Shown here: in pieces, positions 9,701 through 17,559 of the stretch
Position numbering within the stretch: position 1 is the first letter of the stretch
Layout: each line of letters begins with the position of its first letter
Source of the DNA: Silvibacterium dinghuense
Lineage (GTDB): Bacteria > Acidobacteriota > Terriglobia > Terriglobales > Acidobacteriaceae
Assembly: GCF_004123295.1 (NCBI RefSeq)
Contig: NZ_SDMK01000006.1
Span: forward strand, 62,001-126,000
Length of the DNA stretch: 64,000 nt
Reading direction: 5' to 3'
Notes under the pieces: generated by a model
Databases searched by the model: none
What the model saw: only the letters and a program-made list of their open reading frames with translations
What the model was told of the DNA's origin: nothing
Made by a program: the position numbers and the translations under genes

Positions 9701-10171
9701 GTTCTCGGCGGATGGCAGGTGTCCGGTGTCACGGTGGTCGAATCCGGCTCTCCGCAGCCGTTAACCTATACGGGTTCAGACACCCTGGGCCTCGGAGGTG
9801 GCACTACGAACCGTCCTGACCTGGTAGCCGCAGTGAACTACCCGAAGAAGCGCCTGGAGTGGTTCTCAACCAGTTCCTTCGCGAATCCGGTAGCGCCATG
9901 GAATGGCGGTGGCAATCAGGGATTCGGCAACGCAGGAAAGGATGCGGTGGTGTTGCCGGGCCTGTTCAACACAAATCTCTCGCTATTCAAGAGCTTTGCA
10001 CTGGCACCAAACGAAAGAGCTATGCTGGAGCTTCGCTTCGAATCCTTTAATACCTTCAACCATACGGAGTTCAACGCGATCGATGCGAACACCGCCGATT
10101 CTAATTTCGGTCAGGTGACGGGCTCCTATGACGCACGTACCTTGCAGATGGGAGCCAAGATCAAATTCTGA
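6764..10171 (+). CDS. TonB-dependent receptor, Oar-like, complete
   Basis: 1135 aa from the ATG at 6764, which follows GGGAGG by four bases; an upstream ATG at 6740 lacks such a site. Order of parts: signal peptide ending PAHAQ; carboxypeptidase-regulatory-like domain (TGTVLDSSGAVVANANITL, VGSYTLSATAPGF); plug-like region (SFNGTRTSHNIYMLDGG); then a long beta-barrel ending in MGAKIKF with the aromatic terminal residue expected for BAM-dependent outer-membrane proteins. These receptors are the acidobacterial counterpart of SusC. Together with the TPR protein and GH3 glycosidase that follow, this looks like an uptake and degradation locus for plant oligosaccharides; the ligand itself is inferred. 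Confidence 0.93.
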   Translation: MQRRLFMLLGMIMFAILALPAHAQDNATMTGTVLDSSGAVVANANITLTNPSTGQTRNTVSNSVGIYVFANVGVGSYTLSATAPGFQKYNATNIIVNVGQTLKVDVGLQVGSAGQTVTVQANALQVQSETSELSTLISGEQVAQLATNGRNVTALAALGMGVSNNLPSFSGVNALTSANGISFNGTRTSHNIYMLDGGELNDRGCGGCFSSLPSIDALSEFQTLDSNYGPDYGIGSGGTILMVIKSGTSKFHGGAWYFNRNEDYDANNYFTNLAGQGRPEFRLNEPGFNIGGPLFIPHVYNESKNRTFFFVNEEWRRLIQGSSPSIVNTIMADNFPVSGQSLAYTVPSGGSTPIVPATQDPAKLALYTQDGLTAGSAFPNNVIPANLIDQNAVLEINAGTFPKPNLGTDQYISSIPQPTNVREDVVRIDHAITSKVQLMGHFLHDGVSTSFFPPLWQGATYPTVGTAMTNPSYSSVIKVTETISSNMLNETGFYYSGNKITLTPVDGPGGSFVQPSGWTATTFFPAADNDLSRMPQINLDGTPLNVQWSSAYFPWKNGYEGFEPRDDFSWTKGAHQMKMGFSWLHDYKNQQLQANTQGTATFNSSNFSGDSYINFLLGDASSFQQLQYLAGKHWVNNNYGFYFNDNWHVVPRLTLNLGLRFDGMPHAFERYNQFANFVPADYNTSLGYPLNSDGTLNSSYLTTQDGESFYLNGIREAGVNGFPRGAVENKYYTWQPRVGFALDVFGNGKTVWRGGFGAFYERVQGNDVYNAALNPPFAYQPQATNVYFSDPNTSALTGETTSQTFPSTLNSIQYDYRPPGTLMFSMGIQQQLAPSVIAVLQYAGSIGWDQDDDRSINTLPLNDLTDREGVANGTLNANLYRIYPGYSTITQEENQSNFSYHSLQAGLRMENKHGLTLQLAYTYSHEIDEVSSDLSGLSNPFNTAYDRGSGSLDRRHIFNANYIYSLPFFPAGSNRAAHAVLGGWQVSGVTVVESGSPQPLTYTGSDTLGLGGGTTNRPDLVAAVNYPKKRLEWFSTSSFANPVAPWNGGGNQGFGNAGKDAVVLPGLFNTNLSLFKSFALAPNERAMLELRFESFNTFNHTEFNAIDANTADSNFGQVTGSYDARTLQMGAKIKF

Positions 10172-10191
10172 TTTGACTCCTGGCAAGCCTG

Positions 10192-10228
10192 ATCAGGCGC
10201 TCCGGCTGCTTCAGCCTGGGCGCCTGAT
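10192..10228. terminator. Hairpin terminator between convergent genes
   Basis: ATCAGGCGC (10192-10200) pairs with GCGCCTGAT (10220-10228), and inside it GGCTG (10204-10208) pairs with CAGCC (10212-10216). A short T run follows. It lies between the receptor stop and the convergent TPR gene, so it probably serves the receptor and perhaps both. Confidence 0.65.
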
Positions 10229-10293
10229 TTCTACAGACGCAAAGTTTTTCTGTCAGGGAGTGTACGGGAATCACAGCGGAGAAGTGATCTGGA

Positions 10294-11535
10294 TCAGGGC
10301 TGTGCAGGGCCAGATGGATTCGCCAGTGCTGCCTTGCCGGATACCTTTTCAATCAGCGACTCATCGTCTTTCGCGTGGAGCGTGCGGGTCTTCGCAAATT
10401 CGGCCGCGGCTTTCTGTTGCTCGCCAAGAGCCTTGTATACGCGTGCGAGACGATAGTGCGCGTCTGGCTGGGATGGTTCCATTTGCTCGGCCTGAAGGAA
10501 TGCGGTTAAAGCCTGTTGGTTCTTCTGCTGGTCTGCATAGACGCAGCCAAGATCGAAGTAGACCAGGCGCTGGTGCGGATCGTAACTCATGGCCTTGTTG
10601 AGATAGTCTTCAGCCGTTGCGTCGTCGTTGTTGTGGAGGGCGATATCTCCGAGATAGGTATACGCAAGTGCAGACTGAGGATTGATACGGAGCTCGCTGT
10701 TGAGTTCATCCGTTGCCTTGGCGTAATCGTGAGCGGTGTAATACAGGTAGCCGAGCTCGAAGTGGAGCAGAGGCTCGTCCGGCGCCGTGCGCTCCGCGGT
10801 CTGCAATTCAGTGATGGCTTCCGGCTTCTTATCCATGGCATCGTAAGCTTCGGCCAGCATCATGTGGGCCTGGACAGCATCTGGATTGATGTGCAGAATC
10901 TGCTGGAACTCGGTCAGCGCGCATGCATACTGCTTGCTCCACAGACAGCTTTTGGCAAGTACGCCGTGCAGCTCAAGATTATTGGGATCGGCCGCTGCCG
11001 CGCTGCGGAGAAAAGGAATGGCTTCTGGATAACGATGCAATCCGAAATAGGACATGCCCATAAGTACGGGGATGCGGTTGTCGTTCTGATGCTCGCTGCC
11101 GATGGATCGAAAGGCGGCAATCGCTTTATCGAAGTTGCCGAGCTTGAATTCTGCGAGACCAAGGTCGAGGTTCACGACGGGTTGATGCGCATGCAGTGCA
11201 AGCGAGCGCTGATATTCCACGATGGCCTCAGGAAGCCTGCCTTCGCGGGCCAGCGCAAGGCCAAGGCTCGCGTGTGCCGCGGCATTGCGTGGTTCCTGTG
11301 CGGTAAGCTGTCTCCACAGCGCCTCGGCCTCAACAAACCGGCCGGCCTGCATCATCGCCGTGGCATTCTGCGCAAGGTTCGTATCCTCGGCGCGAGTCTG
11401 CGGTGTTCCAGCATAGGCCGGCAGGATGGCGCAACTGAGCGCCAGAGCCCAGCCCCATGGGCGAATTGCATACGAGCTGACAGGTGTCGAGAGGTTCTGC
11501 TTCGACATGCGGGCCCTGGGCAACAGTTTCATCAT
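10294..11535 (-). CDS. Secreted tetratricopeptide-repeat protein
   Basis: About 413 aa from the ATG at 11535; other in-frame starts lie at 11610 and 11508, and none has a clear ribosome binding site. A hydrophobic segment (WGWALALSCAILPAYAG) suggests export. Then at least eight TPR units run to near the end, for example NAAAHASLGLALAREGRLPE, ALAYTYLGDIALHNNDDATA and PDAHYRLARVYKALGEQQ. There is no catalytic domain. TPR proteins of this type act as protein-interaction scaffolds. It is convergent with the TonB receptor and divergent from the GH3 gene, so its link to carbohydrate use is only by position. Confidence 0.85.
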   Translation of the reverse strand: MMKLLPRARMSKQNLSTPVSSYAIRPWGWALALSCAILPAYAGTPQTRAEDTNLAQNATAMMQAGRFVEAEALWRQLTAQEPRNAAAHASLGLALAREGRLPEAIVEYQRSLALHAHQPVVNLDLGLAEFKLGNFDKAIAAFRSIGSEHQNDNRIPVLMGMSYFGLHRYPEAIPFLRSAAAADPNNLELHGVLAKSCLWSKQYACALTEFQQILHINPDAVQAHMMLAEAYDAMDKKPEAITELQTAERTAPDEPLLHFELGYLYYTAHDYAKATDELNSELRINPQSALAYTYLGDIALHNNDDATAEDYLNKAMSYDPHQRLVYFDLGCVYADQQKNQQALTAFLQAEQMEPSQPDAHYRLARVYKALGEQQKAAAEFAKTRTLHAKDDESLIEKVSGKAALANPSGPAQP

Positions 11536-11725
11536 CGTGAGTCTACTTGCCGGCGATGCTTCTGTCGCGCAGAAATTCGCAGCGTGAAAATCAAGTGCGC
11601 CAGATGTCATTTCCTGGAGCTATACTGCTCGTCGCGGTACGGACGGCTGACACCTCCGACGACTAGATCAACGTAAAACGAATTGCTTTGCCGCCAACCC
11701 ACTTGTTGGAGAATGGAGAGTTTGC

Positions 11726-14458
11726 GTGCCTTACAAAATCGATTTAACCTGTATCGCTTCCTGGAAGACGATCTGCCTTCGCAGAGAGCGGAGCGGGAAG
11801 AGGATAGGCTTTCGATGCCACCTTGCTCCTGCCTTGCTGATCGTTGCAGGAGCATGTCTTGTTGCGCATGGGCAGAAAGCTGCTTATCTCGATACGAGCC
11901 TTCCTGCGGCTGAGCGCGCCGCAGATCTTGTGCATCGCATGACGCTGGGAGAAAAAGCTTCCCAGCTGGTCAATCAGGCGCGTGCCATTCCGCGGCTCAA
12001 TGTCCCGTCCTACGACTGGTGGAGTGAGGCGTTGCATGGCGTGGCGGTGAAGGACGTCACCGAATTTCCGGAGCCGGTTGGGCTGGCTGCTACCTTCGAC
12101 ACGGATGCGATTCATCGCATGGCCGTCGTCATCAGTACGGAAGGCCGGATTAAATACGAGCAGGCAGTAAAGAAGAACGGCGGTCACAGCGATATCTTCC
12201 AGGGGCTGGATTTCTGGGCTCCGAATATCAACATCTTTCGTGATCCACGCTGGGGGCGCGGGCAGGAAACCTACGGGGAAGATCCTTTTCTAACTGCGGG
12301 CATGGGTGTGGCCTTCGTCACAGGAATGCAGGGAGACGACCCGCGGTATTACCGTGTTATTTCGACGCCGAAGCATTACGCCGTGCATTCCGGGCCGGAA
12401 TCGACGCGCCACATCGCAGATGTGACGGTGAGCAAGCACGATGAGATCGATACCTATCTGCCGGCTTTCCGCGCCACGGTCACCGAAGCGAAGGCTGGGT
12501 CGGTGATGTGTGCGTATAACAGCATCAACGGCGAACCGGCATGTGCGAATCAGTTTTTGCTTGACGACCAGTTACGCGGAAAGTGGGCTTTTAACGGCTA
12601 TGTTGTTTCTGACTGCGGCGCGGTTGTCGATATCTATCGCAATCATCACTTCAAGCCGTCGCAGCCCGAGTCTTCGGCGATCAGCCTGAAGCGGGGTATG
12701 GACAACGAGTGCGTAGACTTCACCTTCAAGGTGAAGGACGATCACGACTACAAGCCTTATCTCGATGCGGTGAAACAGGGATATCTCAAGGAAAGCGATA
12801 TCGATACCGCGCTCGTCCGTCTCTTTACTGCTCGCATCAGACTCGGGATGTTCGATCCGCCGTCAATGGTGCCATATACGAAGATCGATGAGAGCGAACT
12901 CAACAGCGCTGCGCATCGCGAGCTTGCGCGCAAAATTGCGGATGAGTCGATGGTGCTGCTCAAGAACGATGGAACGCTGCCCCTGAAGACGAGCGGCATC
13001 AGGCTTGCGGTGATTGGCCCCATCGCGGAGCAGACGAAAGTCCTGCTGGGCAATTACAACGGCACTCCGACGCATACGGTCTCCATTCTCGAGGGGCTAC
13101 GCAAGGAGTTTGCCGGCGCCACGATTCAGTATGAGGCGGGAACGCAGTTCTTGAGTCACGATGCGGACCCGGTTCCTGCCTCCGCGCTGACGCATGATGG
13201 CAAGCCTGGTGTGGAGGTTAGCTATTCGAAGCTCGACATGAGCGACATCAACAGCCTTGCAGCAACGAAGCCTCTGGCCACGAGCACAGTTCCATCGATC
13301 GATGCAGCTTCGGAACCTCTCCCCGCTGCAGTTGCCGACGTGCATCCGCTCTCCATCCGCTGGGACGGCATGATTACCGCACCCGAGACCGGAGATTACA
13401 ACCTCGGACTGAAGGCTGCCGGGTTCTTCCGCATCCGCGTGGACGGCAAAGATGTGACCTCTTCCTACGAAGGCGATCCGCATGAGGCCAAGCTTGGCCG
13501 TGTGCATCTCGAAGCCAATAAACCTTCCGCGCTTCACGTGGAATACACACCGCCGGAAAGCGGGAATGCCGCGGCCCAGCTGGTCTGGGGCAGGGTCGAT
13601 CTCCGTCCACAGCCGGCAGCGATCGAAGCAGCGAAGCATGCCGATGTTGTAGTCGCTGTGCTGGGCATTAGCAGTGAGCTTGAGGGAGAAGAGATGCAGG
13701 TGAGCGAGCCGGGCTTCAAGGGTGGCGACCGTACCAGCATCAATTTGCCAAAGCCGGAGGAGGATCTGCTCGAAGCGCTTGTGGCTACGGGCAAGCCTGT
13801 GGTGCTGGTGCTTACAAACGGCAGCGCGCTTGCTGTGAACTGGGCCAATCAGCACGCAAATGCCATCCTCGATGCGTGGTATCCGGGCGAAGAGGGTGGA
13901 ACCGCAGTGGCTGAAACCTTGTCGGGCAGGAACAACCCTGCGGGACGGCTGCCTGTCACCTTCTACACAGGGATCGATCAACTCCCACCCTTCGAGAACT
14001 ATGCGATGAAGGGACGTACATATCGCTACTTTGAAGGTAAGCCGCTTTATCCCTTTGGCTATGGTCTGAGTTACACCACGTTTGCTTATCGAGACCTGAA
14101 GCTGCCATCGAGTGCGGTAGATGCAGGACAGCCGATGACCGCTGAAGTCACGGTGAGCAATACAGGACAAGTACCGGGGGATGAGGTGGCACAACTCTAT
14201 CTCTCGTTCCCGGATGTGAAGGGAGCTCCGATTCGCGCGCTACGCGGCTTCGAGCGGGTGCATCTGGATGCGGGGGAATCAAAGATCGTGCAGTTTCATC
14301 TTCGGCCCCGTGACCTGAGCATGGTGACCGAAGCCGGGGAGCCCATCATTGCCGAGGGGAAATACACGGTCTCGGTTGGAGGAGGTCAGCCGGACACAAC
14401 TGCACCGACAGTCAGTGGAGCCTTTGAGGTGAAGGGAAGCGTCACGCTGCCGGAATAG
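11726..14458 (+). CDS. GH3 beta-xylosidase/beta-glucosidase with PA14 insert
   Basis: 910 aa from a GTG with GGAGAG just upstream. A basic leader and hydrophobic segment (about residues 32-50) indicate export. The GH3 TIM-barrel domain is clear: YDWWSEALHGV near 97-106, the conserved KHYAVHSG near 216, and the nucleophile Asp near residue 296 in VVSDCGAV. The second alpha/beta-sandwich domain follows. A PA14-like beta domain (about 510-630, WDGMITAPETGDYNLGLKA) is inserted in it, and a fibronectin III-like domain ends the protein (about 805-885). YDWWSEALHGV is the form seen in beta-xylosidase-type GH3 enzymes, so xylo-oligosaccharides are the likely substrate. It would act on products of the GH10 xylanase found at 57 kb. 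Confidence 0.93.
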   Translation: MPYKIDLTCIASWKTICLRRERSGKRIGFRCHLAPALLIVAGACLVAHGQKAAYLDTSLPAAERAADLVHRMTLGEKASQLVNQARAIPRLNVPSYDWWSEALHGVAVKDVTEFPEPVGLAATFDTDAIHRMAVVISTEGRIKYEQAVKKNGGHSDIFQGLDFWAPNINIFRDPRWGRGQETYGEDPFLTAGMGVAFVTGMQGDDPRYYRVISTPKHYAVHSGPESTRHIADVTVSKHDEIDTYLPAFRATVTEAKAGSVMCAYNSINGEPACANQFLLDDQLRGKWAFNGYVVSDCGAVVDIYRNHHFKPSQPESSAISLKRGMDNECVDFTFKVKDDHDYKPYLDAVKQGYLKESDIDTALVRLFTARIRLGMFDPPSMVPYTKIDESELNSAAHRELARKIADESMVLLKNDGTLPLKTSGIRLAVIGPIAEQTKVLLGNYNGTPTHTVSILEGLRKEFAGATIQYEAGTQFLSHDADPVPASALTHDGKPGVEVSYSKLDMSDINSLAATKPLATSTVPSIDAASEPLPAAVADVHPLSIRWDGMITAPETGDYNLGLKAAGFFRIRVDGKDVTSSYEGDPHEAKLGRVHLEANKPSALHVEYTPPESGNAAAQLVWGRVDLRPQPAAIEAAKHADVVVAVLGISSELEGEEMQVSEPGFKGGDRTSINLPKPEEDLLEALVATGKPVVLVLTNGSALAVNWANQHANAILDAWYPGEEGGTAVAETLSGRNNPAGRLPVTFYTGIDQLPPFENYAMKGRTYRYFEGKPLYPFGYGLSYTTFAYRDLKLPSSAVDAGQPMTAEVTVSNTGQVPGDEVAQLYLSFPDVKGAPIRALRGFERVHLDAGESKIVQFHLRPRDLSMVTEAGEPIIAEGKYTVSVGGGQPDTTAPTVSGAFEVKGSVTLPE

Positions 14459-14547
14459 CATCCATGTTGCTTCGTATCACGACCCTGCTTCTCTTCAAAA
14501 GGAGCAGGGCCGTAGTTATGATGCGGTCATTCTGTTGGAGCGGAGTG

Positions 14548-17112
14548 CTACTGGTTGCGCAGTGCAATCATCGGCTCTACTCCGGCTGCTCGGCGTGCCG
14601 GTACAACCGAGGCGACGAGCGCAGCCAGCGCGAGCAGAATGGTTGCGCTGACCAGCATCAGGGGATCCCAGGGGCTGACGCCGAACAACTGGTCGGTCAT
14701 GAGCTTGCCGGCAAGGATCGCCAGGGGGATGCCGAGCCCCAGCCCGATGCCGACCTGCCAGGAAGCACTGCGCAGTACCATGCCGACGACGTCGCGCCGA
14801 TTCGCTCCCAGCGCCATGCGAAGCCCGATCTCGCTGGTGCGTTGTTCGACGGTATAGGCCATGACGCCGTACAGGCCGACAGCGGCGAGAATCAGGCCAA
14901 GCACGCCGAAGAGTGTAGTCAGGGTTGCGATCATATTCTGCTGCTGGAAGTCGGCGCTTACGATCTTGTCGTAAGAGTCAACGTCGTAGAGCACGAGATT
15001 CGGATCGACGTCGGCGAGCGCCTTGCGCACCTTTTCGGCAAAGCCAGGAGGATCGCCAGGCGCCCAGAGAACGATGTTATAGAGGAAATGTGACCACCGC
15101 TCGCCATCAGTGAAGACTGGATCGTCGTATTGCGCGGTCTGCGTCTCCGCGGGCCAGAACATCGGCCCAACAGCGCTCTTATAGTCCCAGGTCATGTAGC
15201 GTATGTCCCGTACTACGCCGACAATCTCGTAGGTGTTGGCGTATTTCAGCCGATCGATGCCGAAATGCTGACCGATAGGATTCTGGTTCTTGAAGAACTT
15301 CTTGGCAAAGGCCTGGTTGATCACGGCGACATTGCGCGTAGCGGTGGTGTCCTGCTCGCTGAGGGAACGGCCGAGCAGGATCTTCGCGCCGATGGTTTCA
15401 AAGAAGCCGGGCTCCACGCGAGCCCACCCGGCGCTGGTATCCTCCTTGGCATTCGGCTCCGGCCTGCCTTCGATACGGATGCCTTCATTCCAGCTGTCAC
15501 CGGTCATGGGTGCATAGAGTGCCGGAGCGACCATGCGTACTCCGGGAATCTGTTTCATCCGGTCGTCGATACGGCGGAAGAGCGGTTCCATCTGCTCCGG
15601 CGTGTATGTGCTCAGGCTGGGATTGATCGAGGCGATGTAGCGGCCCCGGGTGTCGAAGCCGAAATCCTGGTGTTCAAGATTGCGGAGGCTCTGTGCGAGC
15701 AGGGCCGCAGCAGAGAGCAATACCAGGGACATCGCCGCCTGAACAATGACCAACGACTTTTGCACCCAGGTGCGGCCTCCGCCAACCGAGCGGTTCGCTC
15801 CACGCAGGGCTTCGACGGGGTCCGCATGTGAGGTCATCCACGCGGGCGCGGTGCCAAAGAGGATGCCGGTAAGGATAGAGATGCCGAGCGCAAAGAGCAG
15901 CACGGGCCAGGAAGGCGCTGCGCTGACTGGTACGTAGTTATCCGGACCGCCGACTTCAAAGGCCAGATAGAGGATGAGCCGCGTTCCCCCATAGGCCACA
16001 ACAATGCCGAAGATTCCGCCGATGAGTGCCAGCAGGACACTCTCGACCAGCGCCTTGCGCACCAGGCGCATGCGAGATGCACCCAGGGCGACCCGCACCG
16101 AGATCTGGGCGCGCTCTTTGAGGCCGCGTGCAAGCATCAGATTGGCGAGGTTGCTGCAGGCTACCAGCAGCACGCATGCGGCCGCGATCAGCAGCAGCTT
16201 GAGTCCGTCCTGGTATGCATCCCGCATGTCCGCTACCCCAGCTCCGCCCGGCGTCAGGTGCAGGGTCTGCTGCTGCCAGAGCTGTTTCTCGCCGGGCTCC
16301 ATGTCGGAGACATGGCTGGCGAGCCAATCATGTAACTCGACTTTCAACTTGGCGTCGAGTCGTTGCGTATTCGTCCCGGGGCGCACCCGGCCGAGAAGAT
16401 CGAGATAGTTGGAGTTCGCCCGTTTCAGGTGCGAGACCGCTCCGTTGAGCGTGTTTTCCGAGGTCAGCGGAAGCCAGAAATCGGGCATGCCGTAGCCGGA
16501 GAGCTTACCTCCATAGAAGCCTGGAGGAGTGATCCCGATGACAGTGAAGGGGTGACCGTTGATCTGATAAATGGAGCCGACGACGGCAGGATTGGAGCCA
16601 TATTTCTGCTGCCAGATGCGATAGCTCATTACCGTGACGAGAGGCGCGCCGTCCTGATCGTCGGCATCGGTCATCAGGCGACCGATCCAGGGCTGAATGC
16701 CGAAGGTGCGGAAGAAATTACCGGAGACGTATTCTCCATTGCGCGTATCGGCCTGCGATTTCGAGCCGGCGGGCCTGACTCCGAGCGGCGCGTTGCCAGC
16801 CTGCAGCGCGGCCAGATCGGTGAACTCCGGGGTGTGCTGGCGGAAGGTATGGTAGGCCTCCCAGGAAAAGAGCGCGAAGTCGCCATCGCCGCCCTGTGTA
16901 TAGCCGCCCCAGTTACAGCAGCGGTTCTTGTCCCCGATGCGCCAGAGCTCTTCCGGCTTGGTCACAGGCAGCGATTTGAGCATGACCTGCTGCACCAGGG
17001 TGAAGATAGCGGTGGTGGCTCCGATACCCAAAGCCAGGGTGATGACTGCCGTGGCTGTAAAGCCAGGGGCTTTTCGCAATTGCCGCAGCGCGTCGCGCAG
17101 ATCCGCCAGCAT
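14548..17112 (-). CDS. ADOP-family (acidobacterial duplicated orphan) permease, MacB-like
   Basis: About 854 aa from the ATG at 17112, preceded by GGGAG at seven bases; a GTG two codons earlier is also open. It has two copies of the MacB/FtsX permease plan. Each starts with a membrane helix (AVITLALGIGATTAIF), then a large periplasmic MacB-core-like domain, then three membrane helices (for example GLKLLLIAAACVLLVACSNLANL and ATLTTLFGVLGLILAAVGLYGVMAY). No ABC ATPase gene is adjacent, which is the family's hallmark ('orphan'). Function of ADOP proteins is not established. It lacks the N-terminal prefix present in the paralogue at 17560. A fold-back repeat ends 24 bp before the ATG. Confidence 0.92.
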   Translation of the reverse strand: MLADLRDALRQLRKAPGFTATAVITLALGIGATTAIFTLVQQVMLKSLPVTKPEELWRIGDKNRCCNWGGYTQGGDGDFALFSWEAYHTFRQHTPEFTDLAALQAGNAPLGVRPAGSKSQADTRNGEYVSGNFFRTFGIQPWIGRLMTDADDQDGAPLVTVMSYRIWQQKYGSNPAVVGSIYQINGHPFTVIGITPPGFYGGKLSGYGMPDFWLPLTSENTLNGAVSHLKRANSNYLDLLGRVRPGTNTQRLDAKLKVELHDWLASHVSDMEPGEKQLWQQQTLHLTPGGAGVADMRDAYQDGLKLLLIAAACVLLVACSNLANLMLARGLKERAQISVRVALGASRMRLVRKALVESVLLALIGGIFGIVVAYGGTRLILYLAFEVGGPDNYVPVSAAPSWPVLLFALGISILTGILFGTAPAWMTSHADPVEALRGANRSVGGGRTWVQKSLVIVQAAMSLVLLSAAALLAQSLRNLEHQDFGFDTRGRYIASINPSLSTYTPEQMEPLFRRIDDRMKQIPGVRMVAPALYAPMTGDSWNEGIRIEGRPEPNAKEDTSAGWARVEPGFFETIGAKILLGRSLSEQDTTATRNVAVINQAFAKKFFKNQNPIGQHFGIDRLKYANTYEIVGVVRDIRYMTWDYKSAVGPMFWPAETQTAQYDDPVFTDGERWSHFLYNIVLWAPGDPPGFAEKVRKALADVDPNLVLYDVDSYDKIVSADFQQQNMIATLTTLFGVLGLILAAVGLYGVMAYTVEQRTSEIGLRMALGANRRDVVGMVLRSASWQVGIGLGLGIPLAILAGKLMTDQLFGVSPWDPLMLVSATILLALAALVASVVPARRAAGVEPMIALRNQ

Positions 17113-17135
17113 ACACACTCTCCCGGAGTGACCTT

Positions 17136-17419
17136 AGAGCCTGTTATGAACTTTCCCGCGGCGGACGCTGGGAGCCAATTTTTACGAGATCGAGGAGCGA
17201 GTTGCGACGGATATCGGGCCATATCCTAGCAGCGAGCGACGAAGAGGTCGGGAAAATTTGCCCCAGCCCCCTGAAAATGGATATTGGGGGTTGCGGGGAA
17301 AATCGGCCCATACTTCGTTGTCGTCCTCGCCTAGAAATAGCCTATGTCTTCGTCCTCCGCCTCGTCTCGGCCGATTTTCCCGCGCAACGCCGCTTGCGCG
17401 AAAGTTCATAACAGGCTCT
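17136..17419. mobile_element. MITE-like fold-back element, copy 1
   Basis: 284 bp bounded by perfect 20-bp inverted termini, AGAGCCTGTTATGAACTTTC (17136-17155) and its reverse complement (17400-17419). It has no credible coding sequence. The inside is rich in further complementary stretches. A second copy of the same family lies at 36228-36494; a 42-bp internal block (17288-17329) matches 36364-36405 at 41 positions. TA flanks both ends of this copy (TA-GAGCC and GGCTC-TA), which could be a target duplication, but copy 2 does not show it. It sits between the ribosome binding site of the ADOP permease and whatever promoter it once had. Confidence 0.8.
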
Positions 17420-17559
17420 AGCGGCCGGTTCCCGAAAGTACGCAGGCTGGAGGTGCTCTGTTCCGTGAAAAAGATGTCCCTTAAAGTTTTCTTGACTGAG
17501 AGGAGGCAGAAGTCACGCTGATCGCGTCCAGTTTTACTGAAACGATGCGAGAATATCGT

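Noticed and set aside
13097-14194. 365-codon minus-strand frame inside the GH3 gene
   Set aside because: Antisense shadow of a gene with clear catalytic residues.
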